Source: Anaerolineaceae bacterium
GTDB lineage: Bacteria; Chloroflexota; Anaerolineae; Anaerolineales; Anaerolineaceae
Length of the DNA stretch: 8,657 nucleotides
Reading direction: 5' to 3'
Assembly: GCA_030620065.1 (NCBI GenBank)
Contig: JAUXFJ010000053.1
Coordinates: forward strand, 1-8,657
Position numbers and translations under genes: made by a program. Under the pieces are notes generated by a model. The model did no database searches. It was not told where the DNA came from and saw only the letters and a list, made by a program, of their open reading frames with translations. Within the stretch, counting starts at the first letter, position 1. Every line of letters starts with the position of its first letter. Shown here one piece after another: positions 1 to 6,311 of the stretch.

Positions 1-89
1 ATTATTATCAATACAGTTGATCCGCAGCCCTTTTTCTTGTGAGTCTTCACATTTTGCTGTTCCATTGGTTTAGAATTTATGTCGTTCAT
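1..89 (-). CDS. N-terminus of an unidentified protein, cut by the left window edge
   Basis: An open frame starts at the ATG at 89-87 and stays open for 29 codons to the window edge. A GGAGGG Shine-Dalgarno-like sequence (complement of 93-98) lies 3-4 nt before the ATG. That spacing is short but the purine run is strong. The visible peptide has a hydrophilic N-terminus (MNDINSKPMEQQ...), then a basic HKKKGCG stretch, then the start of a hydrophobic run (STVLII). This is the pattern of a cytoplasmic tail followed by a membrane segment. I do not recognise the protein. A second in-frame ATG at 65-63 lacks a visible ribosome site, so the first is preferred. A TATAAT-like box on the same strand (complement of 175-180) could serve as its -10, but no convincing -35 accompanies it. 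Confidence 0.5.
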   Translation of the reverse strand, partial: MNDINSKPMEQQNVKTHKKKGCGSTVLII

Positions 90-454
90 TTGCCCTCCAA
101 TTGTTTGCACTGATCAATCGATAAGTAATCCTGCAAGAGATTTGGTGTCCTTATATCTGGTTTCGATTGATTTCATTATACATCTGACAAGGATAATTAT
201 TATAAAAAATCATTTCAACTATTCTTTAAATTTTAGTCTTACTTCCTCTTTATAAACCTCAACCATTCATTCATCGCCAGCACAAGAGATGGGAATTTTT
301 CAATCATGAGCAAAGTATACACACCTATTTCAGTGTTTTTATCTAGTTATGATCCAAAAATCAAGTTAACTTGATAATAAAGGGCACGGCCAGTATCAGG
401 CCTCTATTTTTTCGGTATTCAAAGTGGTTTTTTCGATACGTCGTAAAAACCTGA
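90..454. other. AT-rich intergenic region between the left-edge gene and the hydrolase gene
   Basis: I find no confident gene here. On the minus strand there are two TATAAT-like boxes (complements of 175-180 and 199-204) that could drive the left-edge gene, and a weak terminator-like palindrome at 360-375 behind the hydrolase. A 35-codon open stretch on the minus strand (239-346) may be a gene remnant and is described in the findings. No tRNA, CRISPR repeat or long repeat is visible. Confidence 0.5.
356..375 (-). terminator. Weak intrinsic terminator behind the hydrolase gene
   Basis: On the minus strand the palindrome ATCAAG-TTAA-CTTGAT (375-360) runs straight into a TTTTT tract (360-356), about 80 nt past the hydrolase stop codon. 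The stem is only 6 bp and AT-rich, so efficiency would be low. It is placed correctly for the upstream gene and no better candidate was found. Confidence 0.35.
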
Positions 455-1504
455 TTATTGAATCTGCAGCGTAAACAGTTCTTTAGCAGCAGCTATGATC
501 AACTGCTCTGTACTGCGGGCAACTCCCTCAAGCAGCATGGGGGGAAGATTATCTTCGGCATATATGGTATTCGGCACGAGGTCGTTTAACCGCGTCCAGG
601 GGGAACGGCCGTGACCTCCATATTTCTCGGCAGTGGCGTTTGAAATCATTAAAAGAGCGTGCCCATTATCAGGTTGGACGTGATCTTGCTCAGATTGCAG
701 GCGTAGGTAAGGCAGCTGCAACTTAAGCGCGAAACCAGATGCCTCGCGCTGGCTCCAAAAATCCTCGTCATCACAGGGGTGTCCAATCAGATGTCCAAGA
801 TTATCTTCGTCGCACCCGCCGGTATCGTTGCGATTGGCCGGGCCTTCCCAATCGATCAGGAAGCGAATGGGTAGCTTTGGGTGGCGTGCCAAAGCCCCAG
901 CGGCCATCGTGATACCATAAGAGTAGGAAACCAGCCCGATCTGATCCGAATCCAATTCGGGGAGTGCAGCTGCATATTCGATAACCGCAGCCAGCCCATC
1001 CTGATGGATATTGCCATTGTCATCTTCTTCGCCTTTGCTGTTACCGCGTCCATCGGGATCGAAAACTACCAGAGTAAAGCCGGACTCCAGCATAGTGTGT
1101 ATCTTTTGTGGTTTTTCAATGAAATCACTGCTGTCACCCGATCCTCCTGGAATAAGAACCAGCACTGGAAGCGCTTCACCGCTCCAGCCCTCCGGTTTAA
1201 ATATTTCCACATACAGCCGCACCCCGCTGGATGGATTGACGACCCAATGGATATCAGATTGAGCTTCTGGGCCGGGCAGGTTATCTCCCAAGGCAGGCGC
1301 AGAATCTGCACTGCAGTCCTGGGGGCAGCTGTCGGCATTCTCCGGGCCATCACAAATTCCGTCACCACAGCGCTTTTCACCTACAAGCTGCGCTGATGGG
1401 TCCACATCAGGGAGAGTTTTTTCGCCAGGTATGAGCTCCCCTGCCAAGCTACAAGCAGGGCTGATCAAGACCAAAAATATTACAATCAAAGTGAGCTTCT
1501 TCAT
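455..1504 (-). CDS. Exported alpha/beta hydrolase with a cysteine-rich CGDGxC motif
   Basis: 349-residue secreted or membrane-anchored hydrolase of unknown substrate, most likely an esterase or peptidase-like enzyme. Residues 1-21 form a signal peptide: MKK, a hydrophobic core, then either cleavage after Ser-Leu-Ala21 or lipidation at Cys18. The SPAC sequence before Cys18 is a poor lipobox. Residues 46-64 (CGDGICDGPENADSCPQDC) are a four-cysteine, acidic motif seen in exported proteins, probably disulfide-bonded or calcium-binding. The alpha/beta hydrolase fold follows from about residue 85. It has the oxyanion-side PGGSG (119-123), the FDPDGRGNS strand-loop (148-156), and a nucleophile elbow Ser-Tyr-Ser195-Tyr-Gly. 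Asp274 (SEQDHV) is the likely acid, and His282 or His298 the likely base. The elbow begins with Ser instead of the usual Gly. Cys231 and Cys244 flank an acidic insert (CDEDN...CDDED). An AGGAG site (complement of 1512-1516) lies 7 nt before the ATG and supports the start. The gene appears monocistronic. Confidence 0.85.
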   Translation of the reverse strand: MKKLTLIVIFLVLISPACSLAGELIPGEKTLPDVDPSAQLVGEKRCGDGICDGPENADSCPQDCSADSAPALGDNLPGPEAQSDIHWVVNPSSGVRLYVEIFKPEGWSGEALPVLVLIPGGSGDSSDFIEKPQKIHTMLESGFTLVVFDPDGRGNSKGEEDDNGNIHQDGLAAVIEYAAALPELDSDQIGLVSYSYGITMAAGALARHPKLPIRFLIDWEGPANRNDTGGCDEDNLGHLIGHPCDDEDFWSQREASGFALKLQLPYLRLQSEQDHVQPDNGHALLMISNATAEKYGGHGRSPWTRLNDLVPNTIYAEDNLPPMLLEGVARSTEQLIIAAAKELFTLQIQ

Positions 1505-1549
1505 TTATGAACTCCTACTTTCGGAAAATCTTCGGTACAGTATGTTTAA

Positions 1550-1579
1550 AATATAGCATATCCGATTCAGGGAAAACAA
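1550..1579 (-). promoter_or_regulatory. Putative promoter of the hydrolase gene
   Basis: On the minus strand there is TTGTTT (complement of 1574-1579), an 18-nt spacer, then TATATT (complement of 1550-1555). A TGC precedes the -10, giving an extended -10 (TGCTATATT). It lies about 45 nt before the hydrolase ATG. The match is read by eye; the extended -10 is the strongest element. Confidence 0.45.
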
Positions 1580-1641
1580 TTCCTTAAAGCCAGCCAATCA
1601 TGACACACCAATTAATCGAACTGTAAAATCAACGAACAAAA

Positions 1642-1663
1642 ATGTATTCATAAGAGAATACAT
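1642..1663. repeat. Perfect 8-bp inverted repeat, possible operator
   Basis: ATGTATTC (1642-1649), a 6-nt spacer ATAAGA, then GAATACAT (1656-1663) form an exact dyad upstream of the hydrolase promoter. No T-run follows on either strand, so it does not look like a terminator. A binding site for a dimeric regulator is possible; which one is unknown. Confidence 0.35.
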
Positions 1664-1716
1664 AAGAAGAAAGTAAAGCAAAGGCCTCGCTTTTCATTCT
1701 TCCTCTCCTCCCTATC

Positions 1717-1743
1717 AAAAAAGCGCTCCTATCAAGAGCGCTT
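1717..1743 (-). terminator. Intrinsic terminator of the DEAD-box helicase gene
   Basis: On the minus strand AAGCGCTC (1743-1736), a 7-nt loop and GAGCGCTT (1728-1721) form a perfect 8-bp GC-rich stem. A TTTTTT tract covers 1722-1717. It lies about 30 nt past the helicase stop codon. Read on the plus strand the hairpin is followed only by CTTATTA, so it acts mainly for the minus-strand gene. Confidence 0.85.
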
Positions 1744-1770
1744 CTTATTATTTGCATTTGACCTTGTATG

Positions 1771-3462
1771 CTAAACTGTGGCCCGTTCAATGGTTACATT
1801 CTGGTGTTCACGGAAATTATACGATCCCGTTTGCCCCAGAACACGTGACACATAATCTTCCGGCACATCCACCAGGGTATGCTGGTCACGAATTGTGATT
1901 TTCCCAATTACATAACCAGGAATATCAGCCCGGGAGGCAATTGCCCCGACAACTTCGCTGGGGCTGACACCATGCACACGGCCGTGGCTTAGATTCAGGC
2001 GCACCATCCCTTTTTCATGCGAAACAGATGATCTGCTATTTCCACCGCGGCGCTGTACTTGTTTGCGGTAGTTCTTACCCTTCCCCTTACCCGCGGAGGA
2101 TCTTCTTTTGTCATGCCTGCTTTTACGTTTTTCAAAGTGAACTTCACCAATTTTCTCAATCGGACGCTGTTTTTCTTCCACTCGCGCCAACTTTAAAGCA
2201 GCCGCTGCAACCTTCATCGGATCATATCCGGCCGCTATATACTTTCCTACAATCTCTTCTTCGCGCCTGCAGCGGTCTCGTTCTAACCAAATTTCCATTT
2301 TCTTAACTAGCTTTTGCTCACGGCGTTCGTTAATATCTTCTTCTGTCGGCAATACGCCCACTGGAATCTTCTGTTTGGCATAGCCTTCAATTCTGTTCAG
2401 GTGGCGTCTTTCGCCCGGGGTAACCAGTGAAATCGCGATTCCCTTTTTACCTGCGCGCGCCGTTCGACCAATTCGGTGAACATATGCTTCCGGATCATTG
2501 GGAATGTCATAATTGAACACATGCGAAATGTCATCAATATCCAGGCCTCGAGCCGCCACATCAGTAGCTACCAAAACTTTTATCTGGCCAGTACGAAAAC
2601 GATTCAAAACCCGAATGCGGGCATCTTGCTCTAAATCGCCGTTCAACGCTTCAGCTGGATAACCACGCTGAATCAACGCATTCGCTAATTTGCCCGAACC
2701 TGCGCGTGTGCGGGTAAAGACCAGGGTCGCGCCAACTTCCTCATATTCAAAGAGGCGGGTGAGTGCAGCCAGCTTATCTTTTTCAGATAATAGATAATAA
2801 CGCTGCTCGATTGTCGCAACAGTTAAATTTTTACGATCAATCGTGATAGATTGAGGATCGATCATATAGCTGTCCGCTAAGCGGCGAATTGTCTTTGGAA
2901 TTGTTGCAGAGAACAAAGTGGTTTGGCGTTTAGCAGGAGTTTCACCCAGAATATTTTCAATATCCTCAATAAAACCCATGCTGAGCATTTCATCTGCTTC
3001 ATCTAATATCACAGTGCGGACATTGCTCAAGTCAATGTTTTTCTGGCGCATCAGGTCTTGGAGGCGCCCGGGAGTTCCCACGATCACATCCACACCTTTT
3101 TTAAGGCGGCGTTTGGAAGTTCCGTAACTCTGCCCTCCATAAACTGCCATGACCTCCACTTGAAGATTGCGTCCGTATTGGCCAATCGCCTTCGCCACTT
3201 GAATCGCCAATTCACGGGTGGGTGTCAAGACCAGGGCTTGCACACTGCGCAGATTGCCGCCATAGATCAAATCTTGTAAGATTGGCAGCGCAAAAGCAGC
3301 TGTTTTTCCAGAGCCGGTTTGGGATTGGGCGATGACATCTTTTCCATCCAGCATCAGCGGGATCACTTTTGCCTGGACATCTGTAGGTGTGGTGTAGCCA
3401 AGTTCAGTTACTGTCTGAACCAATTTAGGGTCCAGATTTAATTGCGAAAACTCAATTGTCAT
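1771..3462 (-). CDS. deaD: DEAD-box ATP-dependent RNA helicase, DeaD/CsdA type
   Basis: 563-residue cytoplasmic RNA helicase that unwinds structured RNA with ATP; relatives act in ribosome assembly, mRNA decay and cold adaptation. All core motifs are intact: Q motif with Gln30, Walker A AQSQTGSGKT (45-54), PTREL (81-85), TPGR (130-133), DEAD (154-157), SAT (185-187), ARGLDID (304-310) and HRIGRTARAG (329-338). A charged region (about 375-440) and a Lys/Arg-rich linker (444-480) lead into a DbpA-type RNA-binding domain (about 486-560, GMVRLNLSHGR...). The start is ATG at 3462, preceded by AGGAG (complement of 3469-3473) at 6-nt spacing. An upstream TTG at 3612 would add 50 residues unlike any helicase N-terminus and is rejected. 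The gene has its own promoter, a roughly 200-nt structured leader and a strong terminator, so it is probably a single-gene unit. The symbol reflects family membership, not proven orthology. Confidence 0.95.
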   Translation of the reverse strand: MTIEFSQLNLDPKLVQTVTELGYTTPTDVQAKVIPLMLDGKDVIAQSQTGSGKTAAFALPILQDLIYGGNLRSVQALVLTPTRELAIQVAKAIGQYGRNLQVEVMAVYGGQSYGTSKRRLKKGVDVIVGTPGRLQDLMRQKNIDLSNVRTVILDEADEMLSMGFIEDIENILGETPAKRQTTLFSATIPKTIRRLADSYMIDPQSITIDRKNLTVATIEQRYYLLSEKDKLAALTRLFEYEEVGATLVFTRTRAGSGKLANALIQRGYPAEALNGDLEQDARIRVLNRFRTGQIKVLVATDVAARGLDIDDISHVFNYDIPNDPEAYVHRIGRTARAGKKGIAISLVTPGERRHLNRIEGYAKQKIPVGVLPTEEDINERREQKLVKKMEIWLERDRCRREEEIVGKYIAAGYDPMKVAAAALKLARVEEKQRPIEKIGEVHFEKRKSRHDKRRSSAGKGKGKNYRKQVQRRGGNSRSSVSHEKGMVRLNLSHGRVHGVSPSEVVGAIASRADIPGYVIGKITIRDQHTLVDVPEDYVSRVLGQTGSYNFREHQNVTIERATV

Positions 3463-3474
3463 TATATTCTCCTG
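3460..3474 (-). promoter_or_regulatory. deaD: Ribosome binding site that fixes the helicase start
   Basis: CAGGAGAATATA precedes the ATG at 3462. AGGAG (complement of 3469-3473) is spaced 6 nt from the start codon, and the protein from this ATG begins at the expected Q-motif distance. The more distal TTG start has no comparable site. Confidence 0.8.
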
Positions 3475-3551
3475 TTGCGTTTTGATAACTCCTAAAGCGC
3501 CACAACCCTTTTCAATTGATCGCAGTCCTCGCGAAATACGTCTTGGTTCAA

Positions 3552-3670
3552 CCAACCCCATTTCCCTACCCCCCGGGGCAAGAAAAATGCCCGTCCATAA
3601 ATTGACGAGCAATCATTTGGAATTTTCAAAACAACTCTTATTTTATTTTTTTTGGCTATATCCCAGCCAA
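3552..3670 (-). promoter_or_regulatory. Structured 5' leader of the helicase gene with attenuator-like alternative hairpins
   Basis: Read on the minus strand, the leader opens at the predicted transcript start with a stem TTGGCT/AGCCAA (3670-3665 with 3657-3652). Next comes TGCTCGTC-AATTTATG-GACGGGCA (3611-3588), an 8-bp stem with one G-U pair, followed at once by TTTTT and CT (3587-3581), as in an intrinsic terminator. The 3' arm GGGCA (3592-3588) can instead pair with TGCCC (3580-3576). That pairing loops out the U-tract and excludes the terminator. A G-rich run (3574-3552) follows, about 100 nt before the ribosome site. The pairing is read directly from the sequence; the attenuation role is inferred. 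Confidence 0.5.
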
Positions 3671-3677
3671 CCGCACG

Positions 3678-3706
3678 ATTATACCACAACTAAATACTCG
3701 GTTGAA
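3678..3706 (-). promoter_or_regulatory. Putative promoter of the helicase gene
   Basis: On the minus strand a perfect TATAAT (complement of 3678-3683) is preceded by TGG, giving an extended -10. A weak -35 (TTCAAC, complement of 3701-3706) lies 17 nt upstream. The predicted start near 3671 gives a leader of about 210 nt. The promoter lies in the gap after the Lnt-like gene, so the helicase is not obliged to depend on that operon. Confidence 0.6.
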
Positions 3707-3775
3707 CGATCCGAGATTTTCCGTTTTCTATCCATAAGAAAGGCGACTTGTTAGAATTTTTCCAGTAAACCAAAC

Positions 3776-6247
3776 TCAGGTTGTCTTTCTAAGCAGAGAT
3801 ATGGCCACCAGCACGCCCAACATCCCCACCATCAGCCAGCCAAACCAATCTCCCCAGCGGGTGTAGAGTGTTTGGCCCGGAGCCGTGAAGACTTCTCCAA
3901 CAATCACGTCACGTTCGTTGATTTCACCCTCGGCGACGATGTGTCCGTAAGGGTCAATAACCATCGATAGGCCATTGGTTGTTCCCAACCCCATCGCTAC
4001 GCGATTTTCCGCCGCCCGGAAGACCCCGTCCGAAGCGTGGAAAGGCGGAAAAGTTGGCGAGCCATTTAAATCGTCATCGGTGGGCATTAACAGCACTTGT
4101 GCACCACTGCGAGCCAGGCCGCGTGCGACATCCAGAAAGTGGTAATCGTAGCACACGCCAATCCCCACCAAGCCATAGGGTGTATCGAAGACCGAGTAGC
4201 TGTGGGGGCCAGCCTGGAAACCGTAATGATATCCGCTGCCGAAGAGGTGAATCTTGGCTCTCTGCCCAACTTCCTCCCCATCTGGGCCGACCATGAGAGC
4301 CACATTTTGAAATTGCCCTTCAGCGAGGATTTTATCGGCGTTAATAACGATATAAACGTTCAATTCCTGTGCCAACTCGCTTAGTTGAGACATTATTATC
4401 GTATTGTCTGTAGCTGCGATTTTGTTTTCAGGCCACACAATAATGGCAGGCTTTGCGTCCACGGCGATGGCTTGGCGCGTCAGGCTTTCGTTTACAACGA
4501 GAATGTCCTGAGAACGCTGGGGGTTATTGAACCGCTCTTTGACATCTTCAGACCTGATCAGTCCCGGAATATGTGGATCCTGGATGACCATATCGGTCAA
4601 CGCGGCGATAGTAAAGGAGTTGGATGGTACAGCGGGTATCATCAGCGCGCCCAAAATCAGTGTGGAGGCAATGACAATCAACACTCCCACACTTGCTCGT
4701 TTGCTAACTTCCAAACTTGAAAATTTGCCAACTTTCAACAACAGCAACGCTATCGCCACATTCGCCAGCATCACCAGGAAGCTCAACCCAGGAAAACCGG
4801 TCAAACTCAAAACCTGTAATGCGGGTGGGAATCGCCACATGCTCTTCGCCAGCAGCACAAACCACCACTTTTCCATAAAAGGGGTGATGAATTTCACAAA
4901 CTCTACGGCGGACCAGGCAACTGGCAGGGCCAGCAGTTTAAGCGCGCCGGGCAAACGTGTTTGCAGCCACGCTCCAACTTGGATGATTCCAGCATAAAAC
5001 GTTCCCACCGCAATGATAAGAAAAAAACCGAGCGCCGGGGAAAAGATATTCGGATACCAGTTATGAACCGCGATGGAAAAAACCAAACCAAAAGGCAAAG
5101 CCAGGATGTAATGCTTTTTGACTGGCGCAGTTGTTACTACCAGCAGAAGCGGTACCAATGCCAGCCAACCCAACAAACCCACATCGAAACCAGGCATGGT
5201 TGCGGAAAGCAGCAAACCAGAAACCACCGATAATCCTATCCCAGCCCAGAAGCGCAATCGTCCCATTGTGGCTTCGTAATCATCAACTCGCAATTTGGTG
5301 GCACGCTTCTGATACACCGAGGTGAAGATGAAAGCAGGCACCAACAATAAGTAACGGACGACAGTGAAAATCAGCATCTGTTCTGGGAGCAGGATGGCGA
5401 CCACGCCCAGTAATGCGGCAGCCAGGTATTGCCAGCCCCACATCAGACTGATAACAGCGTTGGGGTAAATAAACATACTGTTCTGCCAGAGAGTTTTTAT
5501 AAAACCCCATTTGGAGTACTCCGCAGAAAGCGGAGTTTTAGAAAACAGCAAACTCCCCAGCCACAAACTGCCCATTACCACACTACTGACAATTGAACCC
5601 CATTTAGAAAAGCCGATGTCACCGGTCAGCGCAAGCACACTGGCTAAGGTAAAGAAACCCAGCCCGCCCAATTCGAGCCAGGTAGGATCCTGGGAATTGG
5701 CAGATTGGGAACCAGTAACAAGCCGGTAGCTAACGATCAGTATTGAAAGCAACAGCGGCAGCCCAACGCTAATCCAGCGGCTCACGCCGGGGATGTCAAA
5801 CATGACCCAGTGCAAGATCCAGGGGATGAAGGCCACTGTCATCCAGGCCATACCCGACAGTCGGATTGGCCCAGCCGGGTGTTGGCTGGTGGACGCTTCA
5901 AAATCGGCATCTGCAGTGCTCTTGAATAAACTGTCCATTCTAAGCAGCAAACTTAGATCACCACTGGCAGTGTATAAGCCCTGCATGAACGCTGTTTGTC
6001 CAGATAGTTCCCCACGACTGATCTTCAACCATACATCCGAGGGAGTATTGATCGTAAGTGTAGGCTCATCTGCAGGGCCAATGTGGAAGGTGCATTCACC
6101 CTTAACGATACGCAGATGGTAGACACCAGATTCGGTGCCTGTCACATCGAATTGAACAGTTGCCGAAAGGCCCCCTGCGGCTTTGGCGTTGAAGGCAAGC
6201 GGCATACCCTCGATAGTTTGACGTATATTAAGTTTTAGTTGTGCCAT
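3776..6247 (-). CDS. SCP2-domain / Lnt-like N-acyltransferase (carbon-nitrogen hydrolase) fusion membrane protein
   Basis: 823-residue polytopic membrane protein with three parts. Residues 7-110 are an SCP2 (sterol-carrier-protein-2) lipid-binding domain, about 50% identical to the stand-alone SCP2 protein encoded two genes upstream. Residues 130-310 carry five or six hydrophobic segments that I cannot assign. Residues 331-820 follow apolipoprotein N-acyltransferase: membrane helices (about 332-540) opening with an LLLSATMPGFDVGLLGWLALVP-like stretch, a carbon-nitrogen hydrolase domain (about 545-790) and a final helix (800-819). The triad is visible: Glu607 (VWPEN), Lys665 (QRAKIH), Cys699 (GVCYDY). 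Lnt enzymes transfer an acyl chain from phospholipid to the N-terminal Cys of lipoproteins outside the membrane. E. coli Lnt has about 512 residues, so this protein is much longer. FGSGY replaces the usual FGEY after the lysine, and CYD replaces CYE, so the substrate may differ. AGGAGG at 8-nt spacing supports the ATG. It is probably the last gene of the padR-led unit. Confidence 0.8.
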   Translation of the reverse strand: MAQLKLNIRQTIEGMPLAFNAKAAGGLSATVQFDVTGTESGVYHLRIVKGECTFHIGPADEPTLTINTPSDVWLKISRGELSGQTAFMQGLYTASGDLSLLLRMDSLFKSTADADFEASTSQHPAGPIRLSGMAWMTVAFIPWILHWVMFDIPGVSRWISVGLPLLLSILIVSYRLVTGSQSANSQDPTWLELGGLGFFTLASVLALTGDIGFSKWGSIVSSVVMGSLWLGSLLFSKTPLSAEYSKWGFIKTLWQNSMFIYPNAVISLMWGWQYLAAALLGVVAILLPEQMLIFTVVRYLLLVPAFIFTSVYQKRATKLRVDDYEATMGRLRFWAGIGLSVVSGLLLSATMPGFDVGLLGWLALVPLLLVVTTAPVKKHYILALPFGLVFSIAVHNWYPNIFSPALGFFLIIAVGTFYAGIIQVGAWLQTRLPGALKLLALPVAWSAVEFVKFITPFMEKWWFVLLAKSMWRFPPALQVLSLTGFPGLSFLVMLANVAIALLLLKVGKFSSLEVSKRASVGVLIVIASTLILGALMIPAVPSNSFTIAALTDMVIQDPHIPGLIRSEDVKERFNNPQRSQDILVVNESLTRQAIAVDAKPAIIVWPENKIAATDNTIIMSQLSELAQELNVYIVINADKILAEGQFQNVALMVGPDGEEVGQRAKIHLFGSGYHYGFQAGPHSYSVFDTPYGLVGIGVCYDYHFLDVARGLARSGAQVLLMPTDDDLNGSPTFPPFHASDGVFRAAENRVAMGLGTTNGLSMVIDPYGHIVAEGEINERDVIVGEVFTAPGQTLYTRWGDWFGWLMVGMLGVLVAISLLRKTT

Positions 6248-6311
6248 ATTTGTATCCTCCTATAATGTCAAGTTCCAAGTTGCTTTGTATTACATGCAAA
6301 CTATGTGAAAT

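Noticed and set aside
306..374. A 22-codon plus-strand open frame
   Set aside because: It is very short, lacks a ribosome site at proper spacing, and ends inside a palindrome.
388..412. Plus-strand hairpin GGCC-7-GGCC followed by TCTATTTTTT
   Set aside because: The stem is only 4 bp and no plus-strand gene ends here, so a terminator call is not justified.
881..1396. A 171-codon plus-strand open frame inside the hydrolase gene
   Set aside because: It lies wholly opposite a well-supported gene, has no ribosome site or recognisable domain, and reads as a reverse-strand shadow.
3463..3612. A 50-residue N-terminal extension of the helicase starting at TTG 3612
   Set aside because: The extension lacks helicase similarity and a ribosome site, and it overlaps the structured leader. 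The ATG at 3462 has a good AGGAG and the expected Q-motif distance.
4097..4997. Several plus-strand open frames of 95-156 codons opposite the Lnt-like gene
   Set aside because: Their composition is biased by the membrane-protein codons on the other strand, and none shows a domain or ribosome site.
6248..6311. TTGACA-like box just before the SCP2-Lnt gene
   Set aside because: It lies about 20 nt from the ATG and overlaps the ribosome site region, leaving no room for a -10 and start, so it is probably chance.
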